Below are positions 1 to 7,655 of a stretch of DNA of 64,000 bases, piece by piece. Positions within the stretch are counted from its first letter, which is position 1, and each line of letters opens with the position of its first letter. Both the position numbers and the translations under genes were made by a program. Under the pieces are notes generated by a model that searched no databases, had not been told where the DNA came from, and saw only the letters and a list, made by a program, of their open reading frames with translations. Location: assembly GCF_900604385.1 (NCBI RefSeq), contig NZ_LR027382.1, forward strand, positions 1,302,001 through 1,366,000. Direction: 5' to 3'. This DNA comes from Alistipes megaguti. Lineage in GTDB: Bacteria > Bacteroidota > Bacteroidia > Bacteroidales > Rikenellaceae.

Positions 1-1002
1 GAAGAACGGCACGTCAAGACGCCCGAGCACCTTTCCCGGGTCCTCCGAGTCGAACAGAAGCTGTCCTGCGGAATAAGTCCCTGCCGGGTAACGCATGTCG
101 CGGTGGGCGTCAGCCCGGTTCTTACCGTTGTAAAGCAAAAGGATGCCTTTATCGGTCAGCACAGCCGGAGGACCGCATTCGGTCAGCGCACTATCGAAAT
201 AGCCATTCCGCGGATAGACCACACCTTTCAGTTCTCCGTTTTCATCCAATTCCGGAGTCCAGTTGATCAAGTCATCCGACGTGGCAATATTGATCATCCG
301 TTCACCCCAATACATCAGATATTTACCGTTTACGCGCGAGATGACGAGTTTATCGCCGTCGAGTTTGGTTACGATCGATCCCGATTTGCTCTTCAAGTCG
401 CGGAAACGCCCTGAGTAAGCTTTCTGAAAAGCGTAGCCGTGCTTCGTCCAATTCACCAAATCTCGCGACGTAGCCACACAGAGACGCGGAATCCGGCGGT
501 TCCACGATGTGTAAAGCATTACATAGGTGCCATCTTCGGTTACGGCAATGCGCGGATCTTCACATCCGCCCGGCCAATCGTACGACTTTAAGGCATCCTC
601 TGTCGGGAAAAGTACCGGATCATGCCGGAGTTCCATCGTCACGCCGTCCTCGCTTTGCGCCAAACCTATGCGCGAAGTGCGTTTGCCGATACCCGTCGCC
701 GAATTATCCTCGGCACGGAAAAGTACGCAGATCTTTCCGTCCTTGACGGTTGCCGCCGGATTGAAAGTATCGCTTTCCATCCATCCGACAGAATCCCTGC
801 GCATCGGACAGAAAAATTTGACTCGCGGATCAGGCTGGATAACGGGATTAACCTCTGCGGGACGTACGAATCCGCCCAAGGCCCATTCCGGCAACCTATT
901 TCCGCCTGCGGTGCCTTCCGTTCCGGAACGCCCCGCACCTCCGCAGCCGGAAACCATGATCCCGGCCATTAGGAGCAAAATGACATTGAATGATTTCCTC
1001 AT
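1..1002 (-). CDS. GH130 family glycosidase/phosphorylase lipoprotein (3' end outside window)
   Basis: The first 334 residues are visible; the C-terminus lies beyond the left edge. Residues 1-20 form a lipoprotein signal peptide ending in the lipobox VSGC (Cys20), so the enzyme is probably lipid-anchored. The rest reads as the five-bladed propeller of GH130: FNPAATV near residue 80, GCEDPR at 146-151 and TECGPPAV at 274-281 are family hallmarks. GH130 members phosphorolyse or hydrolyse beta-mannosides (1,2- or 1,4-linked); which activity applies cannot be decided from this part. The gene diverges from an HTCS regulator, the usual layout at the edge of a polysaccharide utilisation locus. Start is ATG at 1002, 21 nt after a good -7 box. 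Family call is firm, substrate is not. Confidence 0.85.
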   Translation of the reverse strand, partial: MRKSFNVILLLMAGIMVSGCGGAGRSGTEGTAGGNRLPEWALGGFVRPAEVNPVIQPDPRVKFFCPMRRDSVGWMESDTFNPAATVKDGKICVLFRAEDNSATGIGKRTSRIGLAQSEDGVTMELRHDPVLFPTEDALKSYDWPGGCEDPRIAVTEDGTYVMLYTSWNRRIPRLCVATSRDLVNWTKHGYAFQKAYSGRFRDLKSKSGSIVTKLDGDKLVISRVNGKYLMYWGERMINIATSDDLINWTPELDENGELKGVVYPRNGYFDSALTECGPPAVLTDKGILLLYNGKNRADAHRDMRYPAGTYSAGQLLFDSEDPGKVLGRLDVPFF

Positions 1003-1022
1003 AATGGTTAATTTAGGTTTTG

Positions 1023-1030
1023 CAAAAATA
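1023..1030 (-). promoter_or_regulatory. Predicted -7 box of the GH130 gene
   Basis: On the minus strand this reads TATTTTTG, a full match to the Bacteroidota -7 element TAnnTTTG, 21 nt upstream of the ATG. No TTTG -33 element lies at the usual 19-21 bp distance, which would fit a promoter needing an activator such as the neighbouring HTCS (inference). Confidence 0.5.
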
Positions 1031-1146
1031 GACAACCGTCGGGACAACATAGTTCTCTATTCTTCAGAAAACGTATTCTACGCTTTTGAAAAAGGTCCTC
1101 TCTGTTCCGAAAAAAGTTCTGTCTCGATTTTCCCGGGAGGCAAAAT

Positions 1147-1177
1147 TTTGTTTTCCCGGTCCGGCTTGTTATCTTAG
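1147..1177 (+). promoter_or_regulatory. Predicted promoter of the HTCS gene
   Basis: TTTG at 1147-1150, a 19-bp spacer and TATCTTAG at 1170-1177 (one mismatch to TAnnTTTG). The HTCS ATG at 1182 lies only 5 nt after the box, so the transcript would have almost no leader. Confidence 0.5.
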
Positions 1178-1181
1178 CAAT

Positions 1182-2647
1182 ATGAAACAGCTGAAATATC
1201 CGTTACTCATTCTGACATTCTGCCTGACGGGCTTGGCCTCTCATGCGGGGGAACAATATATGCTCGAACGATTGTCCAATGAGAACGGATTGTCGAACAA
1301 TTCCGTAAACTGTTTCTGCGAAGATTCACGCCACCGGCTTTGGGTAGGAACCTGGGACGGGCTGAATGTCTACGACGGACGGACATTCCGGATCTACCGA
1401 CATAAGCGGAATTCCCCAGGAAGCATCGGCAACAATGTTGTTCGGCAAATTATTGAACAGGATTCGCTTACGATATGGGTAGTGACGAACGATTGTGTGA
1501 GTCGCTGGGATGAACGAACACAACTTTTCACCAACTATCGCCCCGGGTACGAAAACATTTCGCCGAAAGGGACATTATCGTGTTTGATGGGAAAAACCTC
1601 CCGGCAGGAGATGCTGGTCTGTGTGAAACAGCAGGGATTCTATCTTTATCGGGCAGAAGAAAAAGAATCAGAGTTCGTTCCGGTCCGCGGAGGCGATTCT
1701 GCGGTGCTATCCATGCTGCTCGACGATACCGATCGCATCTATCTGCTAACCGAATCGCGGGAGATCCGGTGTTACCGATTGCTGTTCGACGAGAGCGGTA
1801 AGATTCCCGTTCTCACAGAGGAGTCCCCCTTGGAAACGGAACGTCCGGTGTCGGACATGGCCTTGGCCGGGAATATGCTGGTAATAAATTACGGAAAGAC
1901 ATTGGAAGCGGTAGATCTTCGTACGCGAGAGCGGCTGTCGATCGAAACCGGATTGCCGCAGGTCGGGCGAATCGCTTATCGAAACGGATCGCTTTTTCTC
2001 ACGGATCGAAACGGAGACCGACTCGTCCGTTACAATCTGCATACGAGGCGTACCGAGTCCATCGATGCGTTTCCTTCCCGAACGGCAGTGTTTTCGCTCT
2101 ATGCCGGATCTCAGGAGATCGTTTGGGTAGGAACCGACGGGCGGGGGCTGTTGAAGATTTTCGAATATACCTCACCTTTCCGAACGGTTCATACCGCCTA
2201 TCCGGTCCGTTGTTTTGCCCGACGGGACGATGGTACGATATTGGTAGGAACGAAAGGCGAAGGGATCAAATTGTTCGACAAACGCACACGAATGATTACA
2301 GGAGAGATTACCACGGCACAGGGACTGATCTCCAATACCGTTTACAGTATGCGCAAGAACAGCCGCGGAGATATCTTCATCGGGACAGAAGGCAAGGGCA
2401 TCAACTATTTGCCGCGCGGGAAAGATATTCCGAGCCGATTGTACCTTCCGGCAGACGATTCCTCTGTCAAGTCGATATACAGCCTCGCTTTCAGCCATGG
2501 CGACTCGCTCCTGTGGGCCGGGACCTCGGGTTCGGGCTTAATCCGCATTCGTGTGGAATATCACCCAGGGAAAGGATACGTCGCCCGCGACATCCGGCAG
2601 TACAAAGCTTCGGGAGCCCATGCAGCTCTGGGCAGCAACATTATTTA
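1182..2647 (+). pseudogene. HTCS hybrid two-component regulator, 5' part (split by IS)
   Basis: This is the N-terminal 488 codons of a hybrid two-component system protein. A signal sequence (MKQLKYPLLILTFCLTG) is followed by two-component-regulator propeller repeats such as LWVGTWDGLNVYDG and IWVGTDGRGLLKI, which form the periplasmic glycan-sensing domain. ATG 1182 is preferred over earlier in-frame codons because it gives the signal peptide. Reading ends in a TAG made by two bases of the target duplication plus the first base of the IS. Removing the IS and one TATTTA copy joins this frame exactly to the 3' part, giving 1,324 residues, the usual HTCS size. By itself the fragment is an exported partial propeller with no membrane anchor, kinase or DNA-binding part. 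Confidence 0.9.
2642..2647. repeat. Target site duplication, left copy
   Basis: TATTTA directly abuts the left inverted repeat and is repeated at 4075-4080 directly after the right inverted repeat. Confidence 0.85.
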
Positions 2648-2662
2648 GTCGCCCCTTAAAAA
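2648..2662 (+). repeat. IS left terminal inverted repeat
   Basis: GTCGCCCCTTAAAAA; matches the reverse complement of 4060-4074 at 14 of 15 positions. Confidence 0.88.
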
Positions 2663-2705
2663 TAGTTTTATTTATTGGTATTCAGTAATTTAATTTATAG
2701 AAGTC

Positions 2706-2736
2706 TTTGATAAATCTGGAAGTTTTCTTATCTTTA
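2706..2736 (+). promoter_or_regulatory. Predicted transposase promoter
   Basis: TTTG at 2706-2709, a 19-bp spacer and TATCTTTA at 2729-2736 (one mismatch to TAnnTTTG), 22 nt before the transposase ATG. Confidence 0.6.
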
Positions 2737-2758
2737 CGTTAATAAACTTGCAGATTTT

Positions 2759-4066
2759 ATGATTAAAAATACGAATAACAGTCCTTCTTTATTCAGCAAC
2801 CTATCAGACATGCTGAACCAATCGCACCCGCTTTACCAATTGGCAGACAAAATAGATTGGGGAAAATTTGAAACGGCTTTTCAACCTTTGTATTGTCAGG
2901 ATAACGGCCGTCCCGGCAAGCCAATCCGTTTAATGTGCGGTTTGCTTATCCTGAAACACCTTCGTAACCTGTCGGATGAGTCTTTGGTAGAGCAATGGAG
3001 CGAAAACGCTTATTATCAGTATTTCTGTGGCATGCAGGAGTTTACCCCGTCTGCCCCTTGTGCGTCTTCAGAACTGGTTCATTTCCGCAAACGTATCGGT
3101 GAAAAGGGAATTGAACTCATTTTCCAGGAAAGTATCCGTGTGAATAACGACGATGATGATGGCCGTCATCATGATACGGCTTTTATTGATTCCACAGTTC
3201 AGGAAAAGAACATCACTTACCCCACGGATGCAAAGTTGCATAAGAAGATCGTGAAGAAAGTTCTTGGCATTGTAAAAAAGCTGGGACTTCCCCTGCGCCA
3301 AAGCTACACCTTTGTGCTGAAGAAGATCTATCGTGACCAGCGTTTCCGGAACCATCCCAAAAACAGGGAAAAAGCTCTCAGGGCGGACAGGCGTTTACGT
3401 ACAATAGCCGGAAGACTTGTCAGGGAACTGAAGCGTAATCTTAAAGAGAATCACGACTATGATAAATTGCTCAGACTCTTTGAAACCGTTCTGTCCCAAA
3501 GGCGGAACAGCCGGAAAAAGATTTATTCCATCCATGAGCCGGACGTGCAATGTATCAGCAAGGGTAAAGAACATAAAAAATATGAATTCGGCAACAAGGT
3601 GTCCATCATACGTTCTGCCACAGGAATTATTCTTGGAGCCATATCCTTTCGCAATGAATATGACGGTCATACCATCGAGTCTTCCTTGGCGCAGGTAGAA
3701 CGGTTAACCGGAAGGAAGATTAAAGTGCTGGCTGGTGATAGAGGATACAGAGGCAGGAAGGAAATTAACGGGACGAAGATTATGATTCCCGATGTTCCCA
3801 AGAAATCAGACAGCCGTTATCAGAAGCTGAAAAAACATAAACTTTTCTGCAAGCGTGCAGGTATAGAACCAACAATAGGTCACTTAAAGTCAGATTACCG
3901 ATTGGGCCGCAACTTTTATAAAGGTGTGGTCGGGGATGCTGTGAACGTGCTACTGGCGGCAGCAGCCTATAACTTCAAAAGAGCCATGAAAGCTCTTTGG
4001 TGCATGCTTCATAAAATCTGCGAGATACTGTGGAAAAACGATATCTCGCAAAAATGGGCTTTTTAA
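2759..4066 (+). CDS. IS transposase, DUF772 plus DDE
   Basis: A 435-residue transposase that would catalyse excision and insertion of the surrounding element. Residues about 25-110 form a DUF772-type N-terminal domain (LADKIDW, GRPGKPIRLMCGLLILKHL, then YYQYFCGMQEF). The RNase H-like DDE catalytic residues read as Asp144 in FIDSTV, Asp327 in LAGDRGYRG and Glu370 in RAGIEPTIGHLKSDYRLGRN. No frameshift or stop interrupts it, so it is probably active. The TAA stop at 4064-4066 lies inside the right inverted repeat, so the coding region reaches the end of the element. It is A/T-rich like its host gene. Confidence 0.92.
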   Translation: MIKNTNNSPSLFSNLSDMLNQSHPLYQLADKIDWGKFETAFQPLYCQDNGRPGKPIRLMCGLLILKHLRNLSDESLVEQWSENAYYQYFCGMQEFTPSAPCASSELVHFRKRIGEKGIELIFQESIRVNNDDDDGRHHDTAFIDSTVQEKNITYPTDAKLHKKIVKKVLGIVKKLGLPLRQSYTFVLKKIYRDQRFRNHPKNREKALRADRRLRTIAGRLVRELKRNLKENHDYDKLLRLFETVLSQRRNSRKKIYSIHEPDVQCISKGKEHKKYEFGNKVSIIRSATGIILGAISFRNEYDGHTIESSLAQVERLTGRKIKVLAGDRGYRGRKEINGTKIMIPDVPKKSDSRYQKLKKHKLFCKRAGIEPTIGHLKSDYRLGRNFYKGVVGDAVNVLLAAAAYNFKRAMKALWCMLHKICEILWKNDISQKWAF

Positions 4067-4074
4067 GGGACGAC
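4060..4074 (-). repeat. IS right terminal inverted repeat
   Basis: Reads GTCGTCCCTTAAAAA on the minus strand; pairs with 2648-2662 with one mismatch and contains the transposase stop codon. Confidence 0.88.
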
Positions 4075-4080
4075 TATTTA
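4075..4080. repeat. Target site duplication, right copy
   Basis: TATTTA, identical to 2642-2647, directly outside the right end of the IS. Confidence 0.85.
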
Positions 4081-6589
4081 TTCCATCGTCCGCGGCACCG
4101 ACCCCAATATACTTTGGCTCGGAACCCGCGGTGGCGGTGTCGTGCGGTTTGACACCCGTTGGGAGCGATTTGAAAATACCGATGATCCGACAGAGGCCGC
4201 AGGAGAAAAAAATAGAGACATTCTTTCGCTGATCCAAGGCGCAGACGGCGGGTTGTGGGCCGGAACCAGTTACGGATTGAATCGGTTGGCGGAAAAAGAT
4301 GGACAGATGCGGATCACGGGGTTCCCGGGTGAAAATGAACTGGGAGATCCGGCGGTTCACGGTATCGTGGAAGATTTGGCCGGTAATTTATGGATTAGTA
4401 CAGGCAACGGCATAACTTGCATTGACCGGCTTTCCGGCAAGGCAATTCAGTACACATCTCGCAATGGTTTGCAAAACGATGAGTTTTCGGATGGAGCCTA
4501 TTTCCGAGATAATGAAATGGATGTCTTTTTCGGGGGTGTGGCAGGTTTCAGCTATTTCAATCCGGAAGAGATGCGCCTGCGTAATTTTGAGCCTGAAATC
4601 AGGCTTGCCGGCTTGCGGATCAACAACAAGGAGTTGAATGTTTATGATCGGGTGAAAACGAACGTGCTGAACTTAACCTACGACGAAGCCCATGTATCGT
4701 TAACATTTTGTGTCGGTGATTTGATCAACAATGAAAACTGCGTATTCGCATATCGAATCGCCGATTTTTCAGATGCATGGATCTACAATGGAAGCAACCC
4801 CACCGTTTCCATCACCCGACTGCCGCCGGGGCGTTACCAGCTCGAGGTGCGCTATACAAACGGAGACCGTGTGTGGAGTAAGTCAACGTCCATGTTCGAA
4901 CTGCATGTGGGGCATCCATGGTGGTTCAGTGGGTGGGCTATTTTCGCTTATTTCGTTTTGTCGGCACTTATCACAGCTATCGTCTATTCAGTCATTCGCA
5001 ACAGAATCCGGTTGAACCGGCAACTTTTGTTGGAGCATATCGAAAAACGGCAGCAACAAAAGATGCACGAATCACAACTCAACTTCTTCGAGAACATTGC
5101 TCACGAGTTCTTCACGCCGTTGACCCTGATTTACGGTCCCGCACAGCAGTTACTCGAACGAGTGGAACTGGATAACTATGCAAAACGGTACGTGCACCTC
5201 ATCAAAAATAATGCTGATCGAATGCAGCAGTTGCTCAATGAATTGATGGAGTTCCGTAAGGCAGATTCCGGACATACGATTCTCCGTGCAGAAACTATCA
5301 ATTTGAGCTCCATGCTCAATTCCATCGTAGACAATTATACGGAGATAGCAGGTGAAAGCAGAATCGAATTATCGGTGCATATCGGTCGGATAGAGCCTTT
5401 TACAACGGACCGGAATGCACTGGAAAAGATCATTTTCAATCTTCTTTCCAATGCATTCAAATATACGCCGGAAAAAGGATATATCCGAATCTGGCTCAAT
5501 ATGCAACCGGACGGCTCCATTCGGTTCTGTGTACGTAATTCCGGACGGGGTCTTACAGAAAAGCAGTGTGCCGAGGTATTCAACAGGTTCCGGATTTTCG
5601 AACATACCCAACAACGCTATGCCATAAGTACGGGAATCGGGCTAAATCTTACCAAGGGGCTTACCGAACTGCTCGGCGGACGGATTTCAGTGGAGAGCCG
5701 GTTAAATGAATATGTTGAGTTCCAAGTCATCGTTCCTCCCATGCCGCTTTCCGATGTAACGTCTGTACAACCGACACAGGAAGCAGTCGTCCTCCATGTG
5801 CCGAAAATGCAGATCGAACAAACGCGGTTTACGGTATTGGTCGTAGAGGACGATTATAATGTTCGTGAACTATTCCGCGATATTCTGGCTCCACATTACA
5901 CCGTACTGACGGCCAATGACGGTAACAACGGACTCGAAATGCTACGGCAAAACCTGCCCGACTTAGTCTTGTGCGACATTGTCATGCCCAGACTCGACGG
6001 AATTGGGTTGATTGACCGCATCCGTTCTGATGAACGTACGGCTCATATCCCGATCGTAAGCGTTTCAGCAAAACTGTCCATTGAAGATCGCATAGTAGCA
6101 GTAGAACACGGCGCCGACGCTTACATCACCAAACCGTTCCATCCCCGTCATATTTTAGCGACAGTCGAACAATTATTACACAAACGCACAGTATTGAAAG
6201 AGTATTTCAATTCGGCACGTTCGGACGTGACCGTGCGCGAAGGAATTACGCTTCACCATGAAGATGAACGGATGTTGCACGAAATCGTCGTTTTCATCGA
6301 GAATAACATCGATGACGAATCACTCAATCCGACGGCCATTTCCGATTTCATCGGTATCGGAAAAACTTCGCTTTATGAAAAATTGAAAGAACTCACGGGG
6401 AAAACGCCTGGAGAATATATCCGGATGGTCCGTTTGGATCGCGCTTCTAAACTTCTCCGTACAACACAGTTGACCGTACAGGAAATCATGTACAAATCGG
6501 GGTTCAGCAGCAAATCTTATTTTTATAAGGAGTTTGCAGCTCGATTCGGGTTATCCCCCAAAGAATATAGGAAAGCTAATTGCAAATAA
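4081..6589 (+). pseudogene. HTCS hybrid two-component regulator, 3' part (split by IS)
   Basis: Continues the HTCS frame after the IS (YSIVRGTDPNILWLGTRGGG). In order: last propeller repeats, a Y_Y_Y immunoglobulin-like domain, one membrane segment (about 4930-4990), HisKA with phosphoacceptor His coded at 5102 (NIAHEFFTPLTLI), HATPase_c with N and G boxes (about 5410-5740), a receiver domain with phosphoacceptor Asp at 5975 (LVLCDIVMPRLDG) and a C-terminal AraC-type helix-turn-helix (about 6280-6586). Family role: periplasmic glycan sensing leading to transcription of the linked utilisation genes. A GTG at 4142 could in theory start a protein, but it would have no signal sequence and no full sensor. 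All cytoplasmic motifs are intact, so the split appears recent. Confidence 0.9.
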
Positions 6590-6643
6590 ATCTATAGTTT
6601 TTTGTTTTTCAATAACTCGATAGGAACTTTTAGAATCAAAAGG

Positions 6644-6678
6644 TCGCTTAATTTGTTATCATTAACAAAATTAAGCGA
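6644..6678 (+). terminator. AT-rich hairpin after the HTCS gene
   Basis: Left arm 6644-6658 and right arm 6663-6678 pair over about 15 bp with one bulged base and a TCAT loop. Only three T residues follow, so it is a weak terminator candidate. The remainder of 6590-6876 is A/T-rich with no convincing gene. Confidence 0.45.
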
Positions 6679-6876
6679 TTTACCTTGTATCCGAAACCGA
6701 ATTGCAAAAAACAGTAAAATTTATACAGAATAGTAACGTGACAAAGTCTACAATAAAAATATCCCTTGCTTTTTTGACAATTTATTACTTTTTGCTCCAG
6801 TTATTTGAAGTTAGAGGTTCTTTGCAATCTGCCGAAAATAGCACAGTTGCTTTTCGTTCCTTCATCCCATCTAAAA

Positions 6877-7167
6877 ATGAAACCGCCTAATCTTTTGGAT
6901 TATATACGACATTTGAAAGCTCCAATTCGATTCATTTCATGTGAGCCGTTTCTCGAAGATTTGGGTGAATTGGATCTTAAGGGAATAAATTGGGTTATTG
7001 TCGGAGGTGAAAGTGGGGTTCAGGCCCGTTCTATGAAAGAAGAATGGGTCTTAAACATTAAGCGACAGACCGAAACTAATCATATTCCATTTTTCTTTAA
7101 GCAATGGGGAACATGGAGTGCAGATGGGGTTAAAAGCAATAAAAAGGTTAATGGAAAATTATTGTAA
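6877..7167 (+). pseudogene. DUF5131 (phage Gp37/Gp68-like) protein, C-terminal remnant
   Basis: About 96 codons match the C-terminal third of DUF5131 proteins: APIRFISCEPFLEDLGELDL, then WVIVGGESG, the basic MKEEWV stretch and PFFFKQWG. Full-length family members are several times longer and carry a radical-SAM-like N-terminal cysteine region that is absent here. Frame can be extended upstream to 6805 but those residues do not resemble the family, so the 5' part is lost. DUF5131 genes are common in phages and mobile islands. It is probably a decayed cargo gene of the A/T-rich segment and has no assignable function now. Confidence 0.7.
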
Positions 7168-7211
7168 GGAGTCGTTATTCAGAATATGCCGACAATAAAA
7201 AAATAAATATT

Positions 7212-7246
7212 AGACGAATTCCCCATCGTGGGAACTCGTCTATTTT
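7212..7246 (+). terminator. Rho-independent terminator
   Basis: AGACGAATTCCC (7212-7223) pairs with GGGAACTCGTCT (7230-7241) with one internal mismatch and a 6-nt loop, followed by ATTTT. It closes the A/T-rich segment on the plus strand. Confidence 0.6.
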
Positions 7247-7286
7247 CTCATACGATTTTATGTGTGAGCCGGATGTTGTTAGAAAA

Positions 7287-7306
7287 TGCGGACACAGTGC
7301 GGACAC
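7287..7306. repeat. Short direct repeat next to the tRNA gene
   Basis: TGCGGACAC occurs at 7287-7295 and 7298-7306, just beyond the tRNA terminator. It sits at the edge of the A/T-rich segment and could be part of a junction, but nothing shows that. Confidence 0.4.
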
Positions 7307-7310
7307 GGAA

Positions 7311-7347
7311 AACGAAAAACCGCGTCAAACTTTCGTCTGACGCGGTT
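7311..7347 (-). terminator. Terminator of the tRNA-Leu gene
   Basis: On the minus strand a perfect 10-bp stem (plus coordinates 7318-7327 with 7338-7347) directly follows the encoded CCA end and is followed by a T-rich run. Confidence 0.75.
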
Positions 7348-7349
7348 CA

Positions 7350-7438
7350 TGGTGCCCAGGACAAGACTCGAACTTGCACGAACGCAATTGTTCACTACCC
7401 CCTCAAAGTAGCGTGTCTACCAATTTCACCACCTGGGC
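7350..7438 (-). tRNA. tRNA-Leu (anticodon GAG)
   Basis: The minus strand folds into a class II tRNA of 89 nt including an encoded CCA. The acceptor strands are GCCCAGG and CCTGGGC, the D-arm contains TGGTAGAC, the anticodon loop reads TTGAGGG with GAG, a variable arm follows as expected for leucine, and the T-arm contains GTTCGAGTC. It decodes CUC/CUU. Its 3' end faces the A/T-rich segment, a common arrangement for integrated elements, but no integrase is in the window. Confidence 0.95.
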
Positions 7439-7506
7439 ATTGCACGCATCTGTACGGCCTTTTGTACGACCTTGTGCGCGACCTCCCGAATTATCTTTCG
7501 GGCCTG

Positions 7507-7537
7507 CAAATATAGGCACTATTTTGCTATTTGCAAA
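7507..7537 (-). promoter_or_regulatory. Promoter of tRNA-Leu
   Basis: On the minus strand TTTG (7534-7537), a 19-bp spacer and TATATTTG (7507-7514) form a full-consensus Bacteroidota promoter about 70 nt upstream of the mature tRNA 5' end. Confidence 0.75.
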
Positions 7538-7580
7538 ATTTTCGGAGAAAAAACTCGAAAATCTTCTTCCAGGGGCGGCC

Positions 7581-7609
7581 CCGCAGCCGGAAGAAGGCTC
7601 CGGCTACGG
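7581..7609 (-). terminator. GC-rich hairpin after the S46 peptidase gene
   Basis: An 11-bp stem with one G-T type mismatch (7581-7591 with 7599-7609) lies about 50 nt downstream of the peptidase stop. T-runs appear only some 30-40 nt later, so termination efficiency is uncertain. Confidence 0.4.
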
Positions 7610-7655
7610 CCGGACCGTATCCCGGCCCGGCCGCTGCGGAGGTTGGGCCTGTGTT

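Larger units (their letters stand above)
2648..4074 (+). mobile_element. Insertion sequence, IS5/IS1182-like, complete
   Basis: The element is 1,427 bp, bounded by 15-bp inverted repeats (GTCGCCCCTTAAAAA on the left, GTCGTCCCTTAAAAA on the right, one mismatch) and flanked by a 6-bp duplication TATTTA. It carries one transposase gene with its own promoter. Intact ends, an intact DDE gene and a perfect target duplication suggest a recent insertion. The DUF772-plus-DDE architecture fits the IS5 and IS1182 families; the 6-bp duplication is not diagnostic for either, so family assignment is left open. Confidence 0.92.

Noticed and set aside
2642..4080. Composite transposon or passenger gene in the IS
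   Set aside because: Only the transposase fits between the inverted repeats; no second ORF of note.
4142..6589. Right HTCS part as a separate functional gene from GTG 4142
   Set aside because: It would start inside a propeller repeat without signal sequence; exact rejoining after IS removal shows it is a fragment.
6702..6890. 62-codon open frame before the DUF5131 remnant
   Set aside because: A/T-rich chance frame with no family resemblance, no promoter and no clear translation signal.
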